A DNA stretch of 64,000 nucleotides from Luteimonas sp. BLCC-B24 (GCF_028550595.1 NZ_JAQQGN010000004.1:124001-188000), one strand, 5' to 3'. Shown: positions 17,983-29,388, counted from the first letter of the stretch. Notes: generated by a model from the letters alone, not told the origin. Numbers and translations are program-made.

Positions 17983-19298
17983 GCGCGGCCGCATGGAACG
18001 CGGCGCCGGGTGCGCCGCTGCGCGGCGAAGTGCGTGTGCCGGGCGACAAGTCGGTGTCGCACCGGGCGATCATGCTCGCGGCGCTCGCCGACGGCACCTC
18101 GCGGATCGACGGCTTTCTCGAAGGGGAAGACGCGCGCGCGACCGAGGCGATCTTCCGTCGCCTGGGTGTCGCCATCGAAACGCCGGAACCCGGCGCGCGG
18201 GTCGTGCACGGGGTCGGCATCGACGGCCTGCGTGCGGCCGACGGCCCGCTCGATTGCGGCAATGCCGGCACCGGCATGCGCCTGCTCGCCGGGCTGCTGG
18301 CCGGCCAGGCGTTCGACAGCACGCTCATCGGCGATGCCTCGCTGTCGAAGCGCCCGATGCGCCGCGTCACCGAACCGCTGGCGCGGATGGGCGCTCGCAT
18401 CGCTACTGGCGAGGGCGGTGTTCCGCCGCTGCACGTCCACGGTGGAACGCCGCTGACCGGCATCGAATTCGACAATGGGCTGGCCAGCGCGCAGGTGAAG
18501 TCATGTCTGCTGCTCGCGGGGCTGTATGCCGATGGCGAGACCGTGGTGCACGAGCCGCGGCCGACACGCGACTACACCGAACGCATGCTCGCCGCGTTCG
18601 GCTGGCCGATCGAGTTCGCCCCCGGAATCGCACGTCTGCGCGGCGGGCACCGCCTGCGCGCGACCGATGTGCGTGTCCCGGCGGATTTTTCGTCGGCTGC
18701 GTTCTTCCTGGTCGCGGCGTCGATCGTGCCCGGGTCTGATCTCCTGCTGCGCCGCGTCGGCATGAACCCGCGTCGCACGGGCCTGCTGCACGTGCTGCGG
18801 CTGATGGGCGCGGATATCGTCGAAGCCGATGCGGGCGAGGAGGGCGGCGAGCCGGTGGCCGATCTCCGCGTGCGTCATGCACCGCTGCACGGGATCGACG
18901 TGCCCGAGCAGCACGTGCCGGACATGATCGACGAGTTCCCGGTGCTGTTCGTGGCCGCGGCCTGTGCGTCGGGCGTCACCCGCGTCACCGGGGCGCACGA
19001 ACTGCGGGTCAAGGAGTCCGACCGCATCGCGACCATGGCCGCCGGGTTGCGTGCGCTGGGGGTGGATCTGGACGAGGCCGACGACGGGGCGACGATCCGC
19101 GGCCGCGCGGGGACTCTGCTTCCCGGCGGCGCGCGCATCGAGAGCCACGGCGACCACCGCATCGCGATGGCGTTCGCGGTTGCCGGGCAACGCAGCGAGC
19201 GCGCACTCGTGATCGACGACGTCGCCAACGTGGCGACCTCGTTCCCCGGCTTCGACGCGCTGGCCCGCGACGTCGGGTTCGTCCTGGACACGCGCTGA
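17979..19298 (+). CDS. aroA: 3-phosphoshikimate 1-carboxyvinyltransferase (EPSP synthase)
   Basis: A 439-residue shikimate-pathway enzyme that joins phosphoenolpyruvate to shikimate 3-phosphate. Signature blocks are VPGDKSVSHRAIMLAALA (phosphoenolpyruvate-site lysine), DCGNAGTGMRLLAGLLAG, RPMRRV, and ELRVKESDRIATMAAGL near the C-terminus. GDKSVSHRA with GNAGTGMR fits the divergent class II type rather than the E. coli type with NAGTAMR, though this is a reading by eye. The GTG start at 17979 overlaps the pheA stop (GTGA). Confidence 0.96.
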   Translation: MSAAAWNAAPGAPLRGEVRVPGDKSVSHRAIMLAALADGTSRIDGFLEGEDARATEAIFRRLGVAIETPEPGARVVHGVGIDGLRAADGPLDCGNAGTGMRLLAGLLAGQAFDSTLIGDASLSKRPMRRVTEPLARMGARIATGEGGVPPLHVHGGTPLTGIEFDNGLASAQVKSCLLLAGLYADGETVVHEPRPTRDYTERMLAAFGWPIEFAPGIARLRGGHRLRATDVRVPADFSSAAFFLVAASIVPGSDLLLRRVGMNPRRTGLLHVLRLMGADIVEADAGEEGGEPVADLRVRHAPLHGIDVPEQHVPDMIDEFPVLFVAAACASGVTRVTGAHELRVKESDRIATMAAGLRALGVDLDEADDGATIRGRAGTLLPGGARIESHGDHRIAMAFAVAGQRSERALVIDDVANVATSFPGFDALARDVGFVLDTR

Positions 19299-19362
19299 GC
19301 GGCGGACACTGCACGCCGGCCGAGGAACGACCTGATCTGCGGCGGTTGCAGTCGCCCGCCGA

Positions 19363-19917
19363 TCAGTTGCCGGCGCCCGTCCGGCCCTCGTCCAAGGTGA
19401 AGTCCACGGGCACGCGTACGGCGCTGGCCGCCGGACGGCCGTCGCGGATCGCCGGTTCGAAGCTCCAGCCGCGTACGGCCTCGACGGCGGCCCGATCCAG
19501 CTCGCGCGACCGGCTGCGGGTTTCCACGTTCACCTCGGTGGGGCGACCGTCCGCGCCGACCTGCGCCAGCACCACGACGGTTCCCTCCTCGCGGTTGCGC
19601 ACGGCAGTCGGCGGATAGACCGGCGCGGGTTGCGCCAGCGGACGTGCGTCGCGGTCGGTCACCGGCGCGGGACGAGGGGGCGCGCGGTCCACGGGCGCCG
19701 CGGCGGGCTCGCGTTCGACCGGCGGGGCAAGGCCGTCTCCGATCACGGGGGCGGCCGGAATCTCGGGCGGCGGCCCCGGCAGACGTTGCTTGAGGACGTA
19801 CCAGCCGACGGCCACGAGTGCGACCAGCAGCAGGATCCAGATCAGCGGACTCGAGCGCTTGCGGGGCGCGTCGTCGGGAGTCGGGGCGCCCCGGGGTGGC
19901 GGCATCGGATCGCTCAT
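19363..19917 (-). CDS. TonB-like energy transducer protein, first copy
   Basis: A 184-residue inner-membrane protein: a short cytosolic N-terminus, one membrane segment (SPLIWILLLVALVAVGWYVL), a Pro/Ala-rich periplasmic linker and a C-terminal TonB domain (AQPAPVYPPTAVRNREEGTVVVLAQVGADGRPTEVNVETRSRSRELDRAAVEAVRGWSF pattern). TonB proteins carry proton-motive energy to outer-membrane receptors. ATG 19917 is preferred because GGAG lies eight bases before it; an ATG six bases earlier has no spacing. No ExbB/ExbD is in the window. It follows a second TonB-like gene on the same strand. Confidence 0.85.
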   Translation of the reverse strand: MSDPMPPPRGAPTPDDAPRKRSSPLIWILLLVALVAVGWYVLKQRLPGPPPEIPAAPVIGDGLAPPVEREPAAAPVDRAPPRPAPVTDRDARPLAQPAPVYPPTAVRNREEGTVVVLAQVGADGRPTEVNVETRSRSRELDRAAVEAVRGWSFEPAIRDGRPAASAVRVPVDFTLDEGRTGAGN

Positions 19918-19994
19918 GACCACATCTCCAGGTTGGACCGCAGTCGGAAGGTTCCCATGCGGCCTGTCGAAAACGCGTCGCTACGCTGGCCGGA

Positions 19995-22009
<2,015 letters not shown>

Positions 22010-22249
22010 CGGGCGTCGCGCCCACGGGCGGGCGCGACGGTCGAGGGTGGTGCCTGCCGCGGCGTGGGGATCACGGGACCTGCATCCGTCCGGGCCGTGC
22101 GGCGAGGAGCGCGCCTGTCATCGCACGAGGCCTGCGAACGTGCGGTTCGACGCGCCGCTCGCCGACTGCAGACGGCGGCGGCCGGTCAATCGGGGCTATC
22201 GGACGGCGACGCGTGCGCATCGCGGGGCTCGTTGCGCTGATGGAATAAA

Positions 22250-22267
22250 GGTGGTCAAATGACCGCC
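22250..22267. promoter_or_regulatory. candidate LysR operator (inverted repeat)
   Basis: GGTGGTCA, two bases, TGACCGCC: seven of eight positions are symmetric. It lies 26 bases before the TTG start of the LysR gene, the usual place for autoregulation by such proteins. No binding data are available. Confidence 0.45.
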
Positions 22268-22292
22268 ATCGTCCCAATTCGAGCGAAATCCC

Positions 22293-23297
22293 TTGCAGGA
22301 TCTCAATGATCTGTATTACTTCGCGATGGTCGTCGAGCACGGCGGCTTCGCCGCGGCCGAGCGCGCGCTCGGTATTCCCAAGTCGCGCCTGAGCCGGCGC
22401 ATCAGCCAGCTCGAGAACGATCTCGGCGTGCGCCTGCTGCAGCGTTCGACGCGCCGCTTTGCCGTCACCGATGTCGGGCAGAGCGTGTTCCGGCATGCGC
22501 AGTCGATGCTTGCCGAAGCCACGGCCGCGCGCGAAGTGGTGGACCGGTTGAGCGCCGAACCGCGTGGTCTGGTCCGGGTCAGCGTGCCGGTGAGCATCGC
22601 CCAGCAGTCGATTCCGCAGATGCTGCCGGAGTTTCTCGCGCGCTATCCGCAGGTCCGCGTGCAGTTGCACGTCAGCAACCGGCGCGTGGACGTCATCAAC
22701 GAAGGCTTCGACGTCGCGGTGCGCGTGCGCTCCAAGCTCGACGACGACGGCAGCCTGGTGATGCGCAGCTTCGGCCAGATCCAGGAACTGCTGGTCGCCA
22801 GCCCCGCCTACCTCGATCGCATGGGCCGACCGAAGGACCCCGACGAACTCGACCAGCACACGACGATGAGCATGGGCGAGGACGAGGTGAAGCAGCGCTG
22901 GGACCTGCAGGCCAACGATGGCACCACCCGTCGGGTGGAACTCAAGCCGCGCGTCGCCGGCTTCGACTTCCCGATGTTGATGGCCTTGGCCAAGCAGGGT
23001 CTCGGCATCACGATGCTGCCCGAAACCCTGTGTGCCGAAGCGGTGCGCAACGGGGAACTCGAGGTGGTGTTGCCGGACTGGCATCTGCCGCAAGGTATCG
23101 CCCATGCCGTCTTCGCGTCGCGCCGCGGACTGCTGCCGGCGGTGCGTGTCTTCATCGACTTCCTGGCTGAAAAACTGCCGCCGCTGATCGAGGCCTCCAG
23201 TCTCGATTGCCGCAACTGCGACAAGAAGCCGGTCGCCGGCGGCCCGGTGCCGCCGCCGCGTATTGCCGCATCCGTCGCGCATGCGACAATGGCCTGA
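22293..23297 (+). CDS. LysR-family transcriptional regulator
   Basis: A 334-residue regulator. The N-terminal winged helix-turn-helix covers residues 3-62 (LNDLYYFAMVVEHGGFAAAERALGIPKSRLSRRISQLENDLGVRLLQRSTRRFAVTD pattern), followed by a periplasmic-binding-like effector domain (about 90-295). The C-terminal tail is unusual in carrying a CRNC pair. There is no in-frame ATG upstream of the conserved start: TTG 22293 is used, and an in-frame TGA at 22260 blocks any longer protein. No divergently transcribed target gene is adjacent, since serS lies upstream on the same strand, so the regulon cannot be inferred. Confidence 0.9.
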   Translation: MQDLNDLYYFAMVVEHGGFAAAERALGIPKSRLSRRISQLENDLGVRLLQRSTRRFAVTDVGQSVFRHAQSMLAEATAAREVVDRLSAEPRGLVRVSVPVSIAQQSIPQMLPEFLARYPQVRVQLHVSNRRVDVINEGFDVAVRVRSKLDDDGSLVMRSFGQIQELLVASPAYLDRMGRPKDPDELDQHTTMSMGEDEVKQRWDLQANDGTTRRVELKPRVAGFDFPMLMALAKQGLGITMLPETLCAEAVRNGELEVVLPDWHLPQGIAHAVFASRRGLLPAVRVFIDFLAEKLPPLIEASSLDCRNCDKKPVAGGPVPPPRIAASVAHATMA

Positions 23298-23365
23298 CGC
23301 TGAACCCCGGCGCCGACGCCCCGACTCAATGTGCCGGCGCGGGACGGGGTGTGACGCGATGCACC

Positions 23366-23455
23366 GGAGAGATGGCCGAGTGGTTTAAGGCAGCGGTCTT
23401 GAAAACCGCCGAAGGGTCAAACCTTCCGTGGGTTCGAATCCCACTCTCTCCGCCA
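23366..23455 (+). tRNA. tRNA-Ser (anticodon TGA)
   Basis: A 90-base class II tRNA with acceptor stem GGAGAGA/TCTCTCC, anticodon loop CTTGAAA (anticodon TGA, reading UCA), a long variable arm (GAAGGGTCAAACCTTC), GGTTCGAATCC in the T-arm, and an encoded CCA after discriminator G. Confidence 0.97.
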
Positions 23456-23496
23456 ATTGCATCGCGAGGTCGGTCGCATGGCGCAGGTCGCCCCGC

Positions 23497-23994
23497 TCAG
23501 CTCAGTGCGGAGGGCTCCTCGTAAGGCAGGTGCACCGCGCCGGCGGCCGCGAGCGCGGCTTCCGCACGCTCCAGCGTGTCGCCTTCGCCGTCGATGACGA
23601 CGAGAATGCGGCCGGCCTCGATCTCGCTTTCGAACCGGCGCCGGATCGGATCCGGCAACGACGCGCCCACGAGCGACGACGCCCAGGTGCCGACGGCGGC
23701 GCCGCCGAGGGTCGTGAGGGCGACACCCGCGATCGTCAGTCCCAGCGGCGGAAACGCGACGGCCGCAAGACCGGCCAGCAGTCCGGTTGCGCCGCCCAGG
23801 CCAGCGCCGCGCAGTGCGGCATGCTTGAAGTCGGTCGACGCCTCCTTCTGATGCTCGGGCACCCGCTCGAGTTCGATATCGGACCGTGCGATCAACGAGA
23901 TGTCGTCGTCGTCGATACCGGCATCCCGGACGTCGCGAATCGCCGTCTGTGCGGCAGGCAGACTCGAGGTACTGTAGACGCGGCGGACTTTCAT
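23497..23994 (-). CDS. general stress protein 17M-like domain protein with glycine-rich hydrophobic segment
   Basis: A 165-residue protein of unknown function. The first 55 residues (MKVRRVYSTSSLPAAQTAIRDVRDAGIDDDDISLIAR) resemble the ferredoxin-like domain seen in stress proteins of the GsiB/YflT (17M) type. Residues about 60-110 form a glycine-rich hydrophobic stretch (GAGLGGATGLLAGLAAVAFPPLGLTIAGVALTTLGGAAVGTW) like a glycine-zipper membrane segment. The tail returns to a small alpha/beta unit (ILVVIDGEGDTLERAEAAL). GGAG lies nine bases before ATG 23994. It lies next to mntP on the same strand with no shared overlap. Confidence 0.7.
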   Translation of the reverse strand: MKVRRVYSTSSLPAAQTAIRDVRDAGIDDDDISLIARSDIELERVPEHQKEASTDFKHAALRGAGLGGATGLLAGLAAVAFPPLGLTIAGVALTTLGGAAVGTWASSLVGASLPDPIRRRFESEIEAGRILVVIDGEGDTLERAEAALAAAGAVHLPYEEPSALS

Positions 23995-24103
23995 CGGGGG
24001 ATGCTCCAGCGGGCGGGGGGCCAGCGTCCGCCACGCGCCGTGGCGCGGCTGTGAACCGGGCCGCCACGATGAAACGGCGCATCGGCATCGCCGACCGGTC
24101 CGC

Positions 24104-24688
24104 TTACAGCAGCGACACGCCGCCGCCGCTGAGGTGCTCATGGAGAATCGCACTGCCCACACCGATGAGGATCAGCCCGCCGACCACCTCGGCGCGCTTG
24201 CCGACCACGGCGCCCAGTGCGCGGCCGAGCAGGATGCCGGCGGTGACCATGACCAGGGTGCAGGTGCCGATCACGCCCGCCACGAGCACGATGTTGACGT
24301 CGATGAACGCCAGGCCGACGCCGATCGCCATCGCGTCGATACTGGTGGCGAAGCCGGTCGTGGCGAGGTTCCAGAAACCGTGACGCTGCGGTGCGGGACC
24401 GGCCGTTGCATCGTCGGTGGTCAGCCCGGCGCGGATCATCCGGCCGCCGAGCACGGCCAGCAGCACGAACGCGATCCAGTGATCCCAGCGCGTGACGTAG
24501 GCAGCGGCTGCGAGGCCGAGTGCCCAGCCGATGATCGGCGTGATCGCTTCGATCACGCCGAAGATCACACCGACGCGCAGCGCCTGCACGAAGCGCGGAC
24601 GCTGCATCGCCGCGCCCTTGCCGACGGCGGCGGCGAAGGCATCGGTCGACATCGCGAATCCGATCAGGAGGATCGAGAGAAGAGACAT
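24104..24688 (-). CDS. mntP: manganese efflux pump MntP
   Basis: A 194-residue inner-membrane exporter of Mn2+ with six predicted membrane segments. The duplicated family motif is visible: [17 protein letters not shown] near residue 10 and [15 protein letters not shown] near residue 110, each with the conserved Asp used for ion transport. E. coli MntP is 188 residues, so the length fits. A manganese-sensing yybP-ykoY riboswitch precedes the gene, which gives a direct regulatory link. Confidence 0.96.
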   Translation of the reverse strand: MSLLSILLIGFAMSTDAFAAAVGKGAAMQRPRFVQALRVGVIFGVIEAITPIIGWALGLAAAAYVTRWDHWIAFVLLAVLGGRMIRAGLTTDDATAGPAPQRHGFWNLATTGFATSIDAMAIGVGLAFIDVNIVLVAGVIGTCTLVMVTAGILLGRALGAVVGKRAEVVGGLILIGVGSAILHEHLSGGGVSLL

Positions 24689-24730
24689 GCTCGGGCGGGA
24701 TTCCACGCAGGCGGAGGCGACGACGGACCG

Positions 24731-24870
24731 CGGCGCGCCCATGCCTGCATGGCGCCGTGATGCCGCTGGTCTCGCCAACCTGGACTGGTGGCCTGCGCCA
24801 CGATCGCATCGGATCGAGTGTGTTGACGCAGGCGCTTCCGCGGCGCGGAAGCCGGCTACTCCCCAAGGGG
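24731..24870 (-). ncRNA. yybP-ykoY manganese riboswitch controlling mntP
   Basis: On the minus strand upstream of mntP the conserved elements occur in order: GGGGAGTAGCC (24864-24854), then GCGTCAACACACTCG (about 24829-24815), then GGCGAGACC (24776-24768). These are the signature strands of the yybP-ykoY aptamer, which folds around Mn2+. A following hairpin (GCGCCATG/CATGGGCGC, about 24731-24754) may be part of the expression platform. A -10-like TAGCAT lies just upstream (24882-24877), placing the transcript start at the aptamer edge. End points are approximate. Confidence 0.92.
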
Positions 24871-25019
24871 ACGCGCATGCTAGCAGCGCGATTTCAATCG
24901 CGCACACGTATAGCCCGCTGCATGTCTCATAGGCGGCGTCATCCAGCGTAGTGCGAAGTCGAGCGAGCGCATGCGCCGCCGTGACGATGAACCGCGTGCC
25001 GGCGTCGCGCGTGGCCGCC

Positions 25020-25047
25020 TTGCGACGCGTGGATTCGCCCCTATACT
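25020..25047 (+). promoter_or_regulatory. sigma70 promoter of ssrA
   Basis: TTGCGA (-35) and TATACT (-10) are separated by 16 bases. Transcription would start near 25054, about 23 bases before the mature tmRNA 5' end. Confidence 0.75.
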
Positions 25048-25076
25048 TGCGGCATCAGCGCGAGTTCTGGTTTCCC

Positions 25077-25431
<355 letters not shown>

Positions 25432-25439
25432 CTGACGAA

Positions 25440-25470
25440 CCGGGCCCGCGCAATCGGGCCCGGTTTTTTT
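25440..25470 (+). terminator. Rho-independent terminator of ssrA
   Basis: A 9-bp stem (CCGGGCCCG, loop CGCAAT, CGGGCCCGG) is followed by seven T residues, 10 bases after the tmRNA 3' end. Confidence 0.95.
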
Positions 25471-25512
25471 ATGGCGATGATGCGGCCCGAGCACGGCCGG
25501 TATGCTTGGGCC

Positions 25513-27702
25513 ATGCCCGATTCCGTGCCCGACCGTCGTAGCGGTCTGTTCCCCTCCGCCGCGCGCCTGCGTCGCAGTCATGTCCTGGCGGTGCTGGTGT
25601 TGATCGGCGCGTTGCTGCTCGTGGCGCTGTACGCGCGCAATGCCGGAGAGCGCGAGCGCCGCCTGGCCGAAACGAGCTTCGTGGCGGAGGCCGACCAGCT
25701 CGCGGACACCATCCGCCAGCGCATGCTGCAGTACGAGCTCAGCCTCAGGGGCGGAGTCGCCCTGCACAGTGCGGCTGCCGATACCCCCACGGCGCGTCAG
25801 TGGCGCGGTTACGTCGAAGGTCTCGACATCGCGGCGCAATTGCCGGGCCTGCAGGGGCTCGGATATGTCGCCTATCTCGATCCGGATTCCTTGAAGAACC
25901 TGCAACTGCAGCGCCGCGCGGCCGGGGAGGGCCTGTTCGTGCTCACTCCGCGCGGTGTCCGCTCGCACTACGGCGCCATCGTCTATTTCGAGCCCGAGGA
26001 CGCGTCCACGCGGGAGGTCATCGGCTACGACCAGTACAGCGATCCGGTCCGCCGCGCGGCGATGGACGCGGCGCGCGACAGTGGCGAAGTCCAGCTCAGC
26101 GCGCCGCTGACCCTGCATCGGGGCAGTCCGGGGGTACTGATGTTCGCCGCGGTCTACCGCACGGCACGTCTGCCCGGCAGCCAGCCGGACCGTCAGGGGG
26201 CGCTCGTGGGCTGGGTGTTCGCGCCGTTCCGCTCGGCCGAGTTTCTCGGGCGTTCGCGTATCCCGCTGAGCGAACGGCTGGCGTTCCGGATCGTCGACGT
26301 CACCGACGCCAGCGCCCGTCCGGTGCTCGCATCCGAGGGGTATGACGAGGAGGCCGGGCCGCCGCTCCACAGCGTGACCCAGTCGCTCTACGGGCGCATC
26401 TGGCGCTACGACTTCCAGCCGGTGGGCGCGCTGACGTCGCCGGGAATGGACGAACTGCGGATCACGGTCGCCGCCGGAGTGCTGGCGGCGCTGCTGATGT
26501 TCGCGGTGGTGATGACGCTTGCGCGGACCCAGTCACGCGCGGAGATGCTCGCGCTGCGGCTCAGCGATTCCTACCGGCGCAGCGAGCAGCGTTTCCGCAA
26601 TGCGATGCAGTATTCGGCGATCGGCATGGTGCTGCTGGACCGCCGGGGCACGATCGTCGAAACCAACCCGGCGATGGCCGAGATCGCGGGTGTCGACGAG
26701 GCCGCGCTGGTGGGCAGCCTGTTCGAGCGTTACTTCGTCGACGGACCGGAGCGCATCTCGCGGACCGGCCAGATGCAGGCATTCCGGGAAGGCGTGCATC
26801 GCAGCGTGCGGCGCCTGCGCCGCGAGGACGGGGACATCCGCGAAGTGCATCTCGCATCGACAGTCGTACCGGGCGATCCCCGCAGCGACGTGGTGCGGCT
26901 GGTCCAGGTCGACGATGTGACCGAGCGCCTGCGTGCGGAGGCGCAGGTGCATGCGCTCAACCGGACACTCGAGTCGCGCGTCGAAGCGCGGACGCGCGAA
27001 CTCACCCGGGCCAATCACGAACTGGAATCCTTCGCCTACATCGTCTCGCACGACCTGCGCGCGCCGCTGCGCAGCATCGACGGCTTCGGCCGCATTCTGT
27101 CCGAGCGCTACAGCGGTGTGCTCGACGCACAGGGGCACGATTATCTCGCGCGAGTGCGCAACGCGGCCGGGCGGATGGATGCGTTGATCGATGCCCTGCT
27201 GGCCATGTCACGCATCACACGCGGCGAGTTCAAGCGCAGCCCGCTCGATCTCAGCCGCATGGCCGGCGAGGTGGTGGCCGATCTGCGGCAGACCGATCCG
27301 GCGCGCCAGGTGGACGTGCTCATCGCGCCCGACCTGCATGCCAAGGGCGACGCTGCGCTCGTCCGCAACCTGTTGCAGAACCTGCTCGGCAACGCCTGGA
27401 AGTTCACCGCATCGACGCCGGGCGCACGGATCGAATTCATACGCGCCGACGCAGGTCATTTCGAAATCCGCGACAACGGCGCCGGCTTCAATGCCGAGTA
27501 TGCCGGCAAGCTGTTCCGCCCGTTCCAGCGTCTCCACCGCGAGGACGAATACACCGGCCACGGCGTGGGCCTGGCGTCGGTGAAGCGGATCGTCGAACGG
27601 CATGGCGGCAGCATCAGCGCCGAGGGCAGGCCGGGGCAGGGCGCCACGATCCGCTTCACGCTCGCACCGGCGCAGTACGAGGACGAGGACGAAGAGCGCT
27701 AG
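25513..27702 (+). CDS. CHASE-PAS sensor histidine kinase
   Basis: A 729-residue inner-membrane sensor. Membrane segments at about 22-41 and 316-337 enclose a periplasmic CHASE-type domain (about 60-300; GLGYVAYLD, SHYGAIVYFEP, GYDQYSDPVRRAAMDAARD). A PAS domain (about 357-470), a HisKA domain with phospho-acceptor H513 (SHDLRAPLRS) and an HATPase domain (RNLLQNLLGNAWKFT, DNGAGF, GHGVGLASVKRIV) follow. There is no receiver domain and no adjacent response regulator, so it is an orphan kinase. CHASE domains bind small ligands outside the cytoplasm; the ligand is unknown. ATG 25513 is chosen over an upstream ATG inside the ssrA terminator. It sits between ssrA and smpB. Confidence 0.9.
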   Translation: MPDSVPDRRSGLFPSAARLRRSHVLAVLVLIGALLLVALYARNAGERERRLAETSFVAEADQLADTIRQRMLQYELSLRGGVALHSAAADTPTARQWRGYVEGLDIAAQLPGLQGLGYVAYLDPDSLKNLQLQRRAAGEGLFVLTPRGVRSHYGAIVYFEPEDASTREVIGYDQYSDPVRRAAMDAARDSGEVQLSAPLTLHRGSPGVLMFAAVYRTARLPGSQPDRQGALVGWVFAPFRSAEFLGRSRIPLSERLAFRIVDVTDASARPVLASEGYDEEAGPPLHSVTQSLYGRIWRYDFQPVGALTSPGMDELRITVAAGVLAALLMFAVVMTLARTQSRAEMLALRLSDSYRRSEQRFRNAMQYSAIGMVLLDRRGTIVETNPAMAEIAGVDEAALVGSLFERYFVDGPERISRTGQMQAFREGVHRSVRRLRREDGDIREVHLASTVVPGDPRSDVVRLVQVDDVTERLRAEAQVHALNRTLESRVEARTRELTRANHELESFAYIVSHDLRAPLRSIDGFGRILSERYSGVLDAQGHDYLARVRNAAGRMDALIDALLAMSRITRGEFKRSPLDLSRMAGEVVADLRQTDPARQVDVLIAPDLHAKGDAALVRNLLQNLLGNAWKFTASTPGARIEFIRADAGHFEIRDNGAGFNAEYAGKLFRPFQRLHREDEYTGHGVGLASVKRIVERHGGSISAEGRPGQGATIRFTLAPAQYEDEDEER

Positions 27703-27744
27703 GCGTGCGCGGTTCGGTCGCCGGACGACACCGGCTAGACGATC

Positions 27745-28245
27745 TCACGCATCCTTGTTGTGCCGACGCAGGACACGCTGTTTGTCGCGTGCCCAGTCGC
27801 GATCCCGCTCCGCATCCCGCTTGTCGTGTTGCTGCTTGCCCTTGGCGAGCGCGACCTCGGCCTTGACCTTGTTGCCTTTCCAGTACAGCGCGGTCGGCAC
27901 GATGGTGTAACCGTCGCGCTGGACGCGGCCGACCAGAACGTCGATTTCGCGCCGGTGCAGCAGCAGCTTGCGGGTGCGCTGCGGATCGGCGATCACGTGC
28001 GTAGAGGCCTGGGTGAGCGGCGTGATCTGGGCACCGAACAGGAACAGTTCGCCGTTGCGTATGATCGCGTAGCTCTCGCCGATGTTGGCGCGGCCGGCAC
28101 GGATCGCCTTCAACTCCCAGCCCTGCAACGACAGACCGGCTTCGTAGCGGTCCTCGAGATGGTATTCATGGCGCGCGCGTTTGTTCAGCGCGATGGTGCC
28201 GGTGCTGTTTGCCTTATCCTTGCTCTTGCCGCTCTTCTTGCTCAT
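27745..28245 (-). CDS. smpB: SsrA-binding protein SmpB
   Basis: A 166-residue RNA-binding protein that brings tmRNA to stalled ribosomes. Typical blocks are [53 protein letters not shown] and [19 protein letters not shown], with a basic C-terminal tail ([16 protein letters not shown]) that enters the ribosome. ATG 28245 has GAGGA about nine bases upstream; the GTG six bases earlier is less likely. It is divergent from ratA, with only 38 bases between starts. Confidence 0.97.
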   Translation of the reverse strand: MSKKSGKSKDKANSTGTIALNKRARHEYHLEDRYEAGLSLQGWELKAIRAGRANIGESYAIIRNGELFLFGAQITPLTQASTHVIADPQRTRKLLLHRREIDVLVGRVQRDGYTIVPTALYWKGNKVKAEVALAKGKQQHDKRDAERDRDWARDKQRVLRRHNKDA

Positions 28246-28283
28246 CCGCACATTGTCCTCGAAGCACGTCCCCCAGGCGAGTC

Positions 28284-28721
28284 ATGCCCAAGATCGAACG
28301 TAGCGCCCTGGTCGGGCAGTCCGCCGAGCGCATGTTCGCGCTGGTCAACGATGTCGCCGCCTATCCGCGCCGCTTCGCCTGGTGCGATGCGGCCGTGATC
28401 GAGGAAGCCAGTGCCTCGCGCATGGTCGCGCGTCTGGATCTGGGCCTCGGCGCACTGCGCACCTGGTTCACCACCGAGAACACGCTCACGCCGCCGGAGT
28501 CGATCGACATGCAGCTGCGCGATGGGCCGTTCAAGTCCCTGCATGGCCGCTGGACGTTCACCCCGCTCCGTGACGACGCCTGCAAGGTCGGGCTGACGCT
28601 GGAATTCGAGCCGCGCAGCCGTCTGATGCTGCCGGCGCTGACCCTGGGCTTCCAGGGGCTGGCGGACCGCATGGTCGACGATTTCGTGCGGGTGGCCGAG
28701 CGCGAACCGGCCGAACCGTGA
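28284..28721 (+). CDS. ratA: RatA-type START-domain protein (coenzyme Q-binding COQ10 family)
   Basis: A 145-residue protein of the RatA/COQ10 polyketide-cyclase-like fold: IERSALVGQSAERMFALVNDVAAYPRRFAWC, FTTENTL, GPFKSLHGRWTF and a C-terminal helix FQGLADRMVDDFVRVAE. In E. coli RatA was reported to block 70S ribosome assembly, while homologues bind coenzyme Q; both roles are discussed for the family. It is followed by an RnfH-type gene 10 bases downstream, the conserved ratA-ratB arrangement next to smpB. Confidence 0.93.
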   Translation: MPKIERSALVGQSAERMFALVNDVAAYPRRFAWCDAAVIEEASASRMVARLDLGLGALRTWFTTENTLTPPESIDMQLRDGPFKSLHGRWTFTPLRDDACKVGLTLEFEPRSRLMLPALTLGFQGLADRMVDDFVRVAEREPAEP

Positions 28722-28731
28722 GCGTGCGGTC

Positions 28732-28992
28732 ATGAAGGTGGACGTGGTGCTGGCCCGGCCGCGTGCGGTCCGCAGCCGGACGCTGGAGCTGCCCGACGGC
28801 GCCACGATCGCAGCTGCGCTGGCGGCATTCGGCCCGCTGGACGCGGAGATCGCCGGCTATGCCGTCTACGGCGTTCGCGCCACGGAGGACACCGTACTGC
28901 GCGACGGCGATCGGCTGGAACTGCTGCGCGCGCTCCAGCTGGACCCGAAGGATGCGCGACGACGGCGCGCGGCGAAGCCGGCCGCGCGCTGA
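28732..28992 (+). CDS. RnfH-family (RatB) ubiquitin-fold protein
   Basis: An 86-residue beta-grasp protein: KVDVVLARPRAVRSRTLELPDGATIAAALAA at the start and YGVRATEDTVLRDGDRLELLRALQLDPKDARRRRA at the end, matching the RnfH/RatB family. Its biochemical role is not settled. It is placed directly after ratA and converges on bamE (7 bases between stops). Confidence 0.92.
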   Translation: MKVDVVLARPRAVRSRTLELPDGATIAAALAAFGPLDAEIAGYAVYGVRATEDTVLRDGDRLELLRALQLDPKDARRRRAAKPAAR

Positions 28993-28998
28993 GGGCGG

Positions 28999-29388
28999 TC
29001 AGCGCCGGCGGTTGTTGCCGCGCTCACGCGGCAGGTTGCCGAACTTGCGCATTTCCTCGGCCAGCGCCTGATCGCGGTTCGGGAAGTAGTCGCCTTCCCA
29101 GCGCACCACCTGGTCGTTCTCGAAGAACACGGTGAAGTTCTTGATCTCGGTACGACCACTGCGACCGACGCGCTCGGTGGAGGTGTAGTCCCAGCGCTGG
29201 TGATGGAACGGGTCGCTGATCGACGGCGTACCGAGCAGGGCTTCCACCTGCGGCTTGCCCATGCCGGCCTGCAATTGCTCGACCGCCGATTGCTCGATCA
29301 GATTGCCCTGATAGATCGGCTGCTTGTACAGCAGACCGCAACCGCTGGTGGCCAGGGCGATGACCGGAACGAGAAGGAATTTCTGCAT
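28999..29388 (-). CDS. bamE: outer membrane assembly lipoprotein BamE
   Basis: A 129-residue lipoprotein of the BAM complex, which inserts beta-barrel proteins into the outer membrane. The signal peptide ends in a lipobox ATSGC (Cys17). The SmpA/OmlA domain is visible: IYQGNLIEQSAVEQLQAGMGKPQVEALLGTPSISDPFHHQRWDYT. It is divergent from fur, the common arrangement in gammaproteobacteria; a TATCAT (minus) and TACACT (plus) -10-like pair overlaps in the shared intergenic region near 29427-29437. Confidence 0.94.
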   Translation of the reverse strand: MQKFLLVPVIALATSGCGLLYKQPIYQGNLIEQSAVEQLQAGMGKPQVEALLGTPSISDPFHHQRWDYTSTERVGRSGRTEIKNFTVFFENDQVVRWEGDYFPNRDQALAEEMRKFGNLPRERGNNRRR

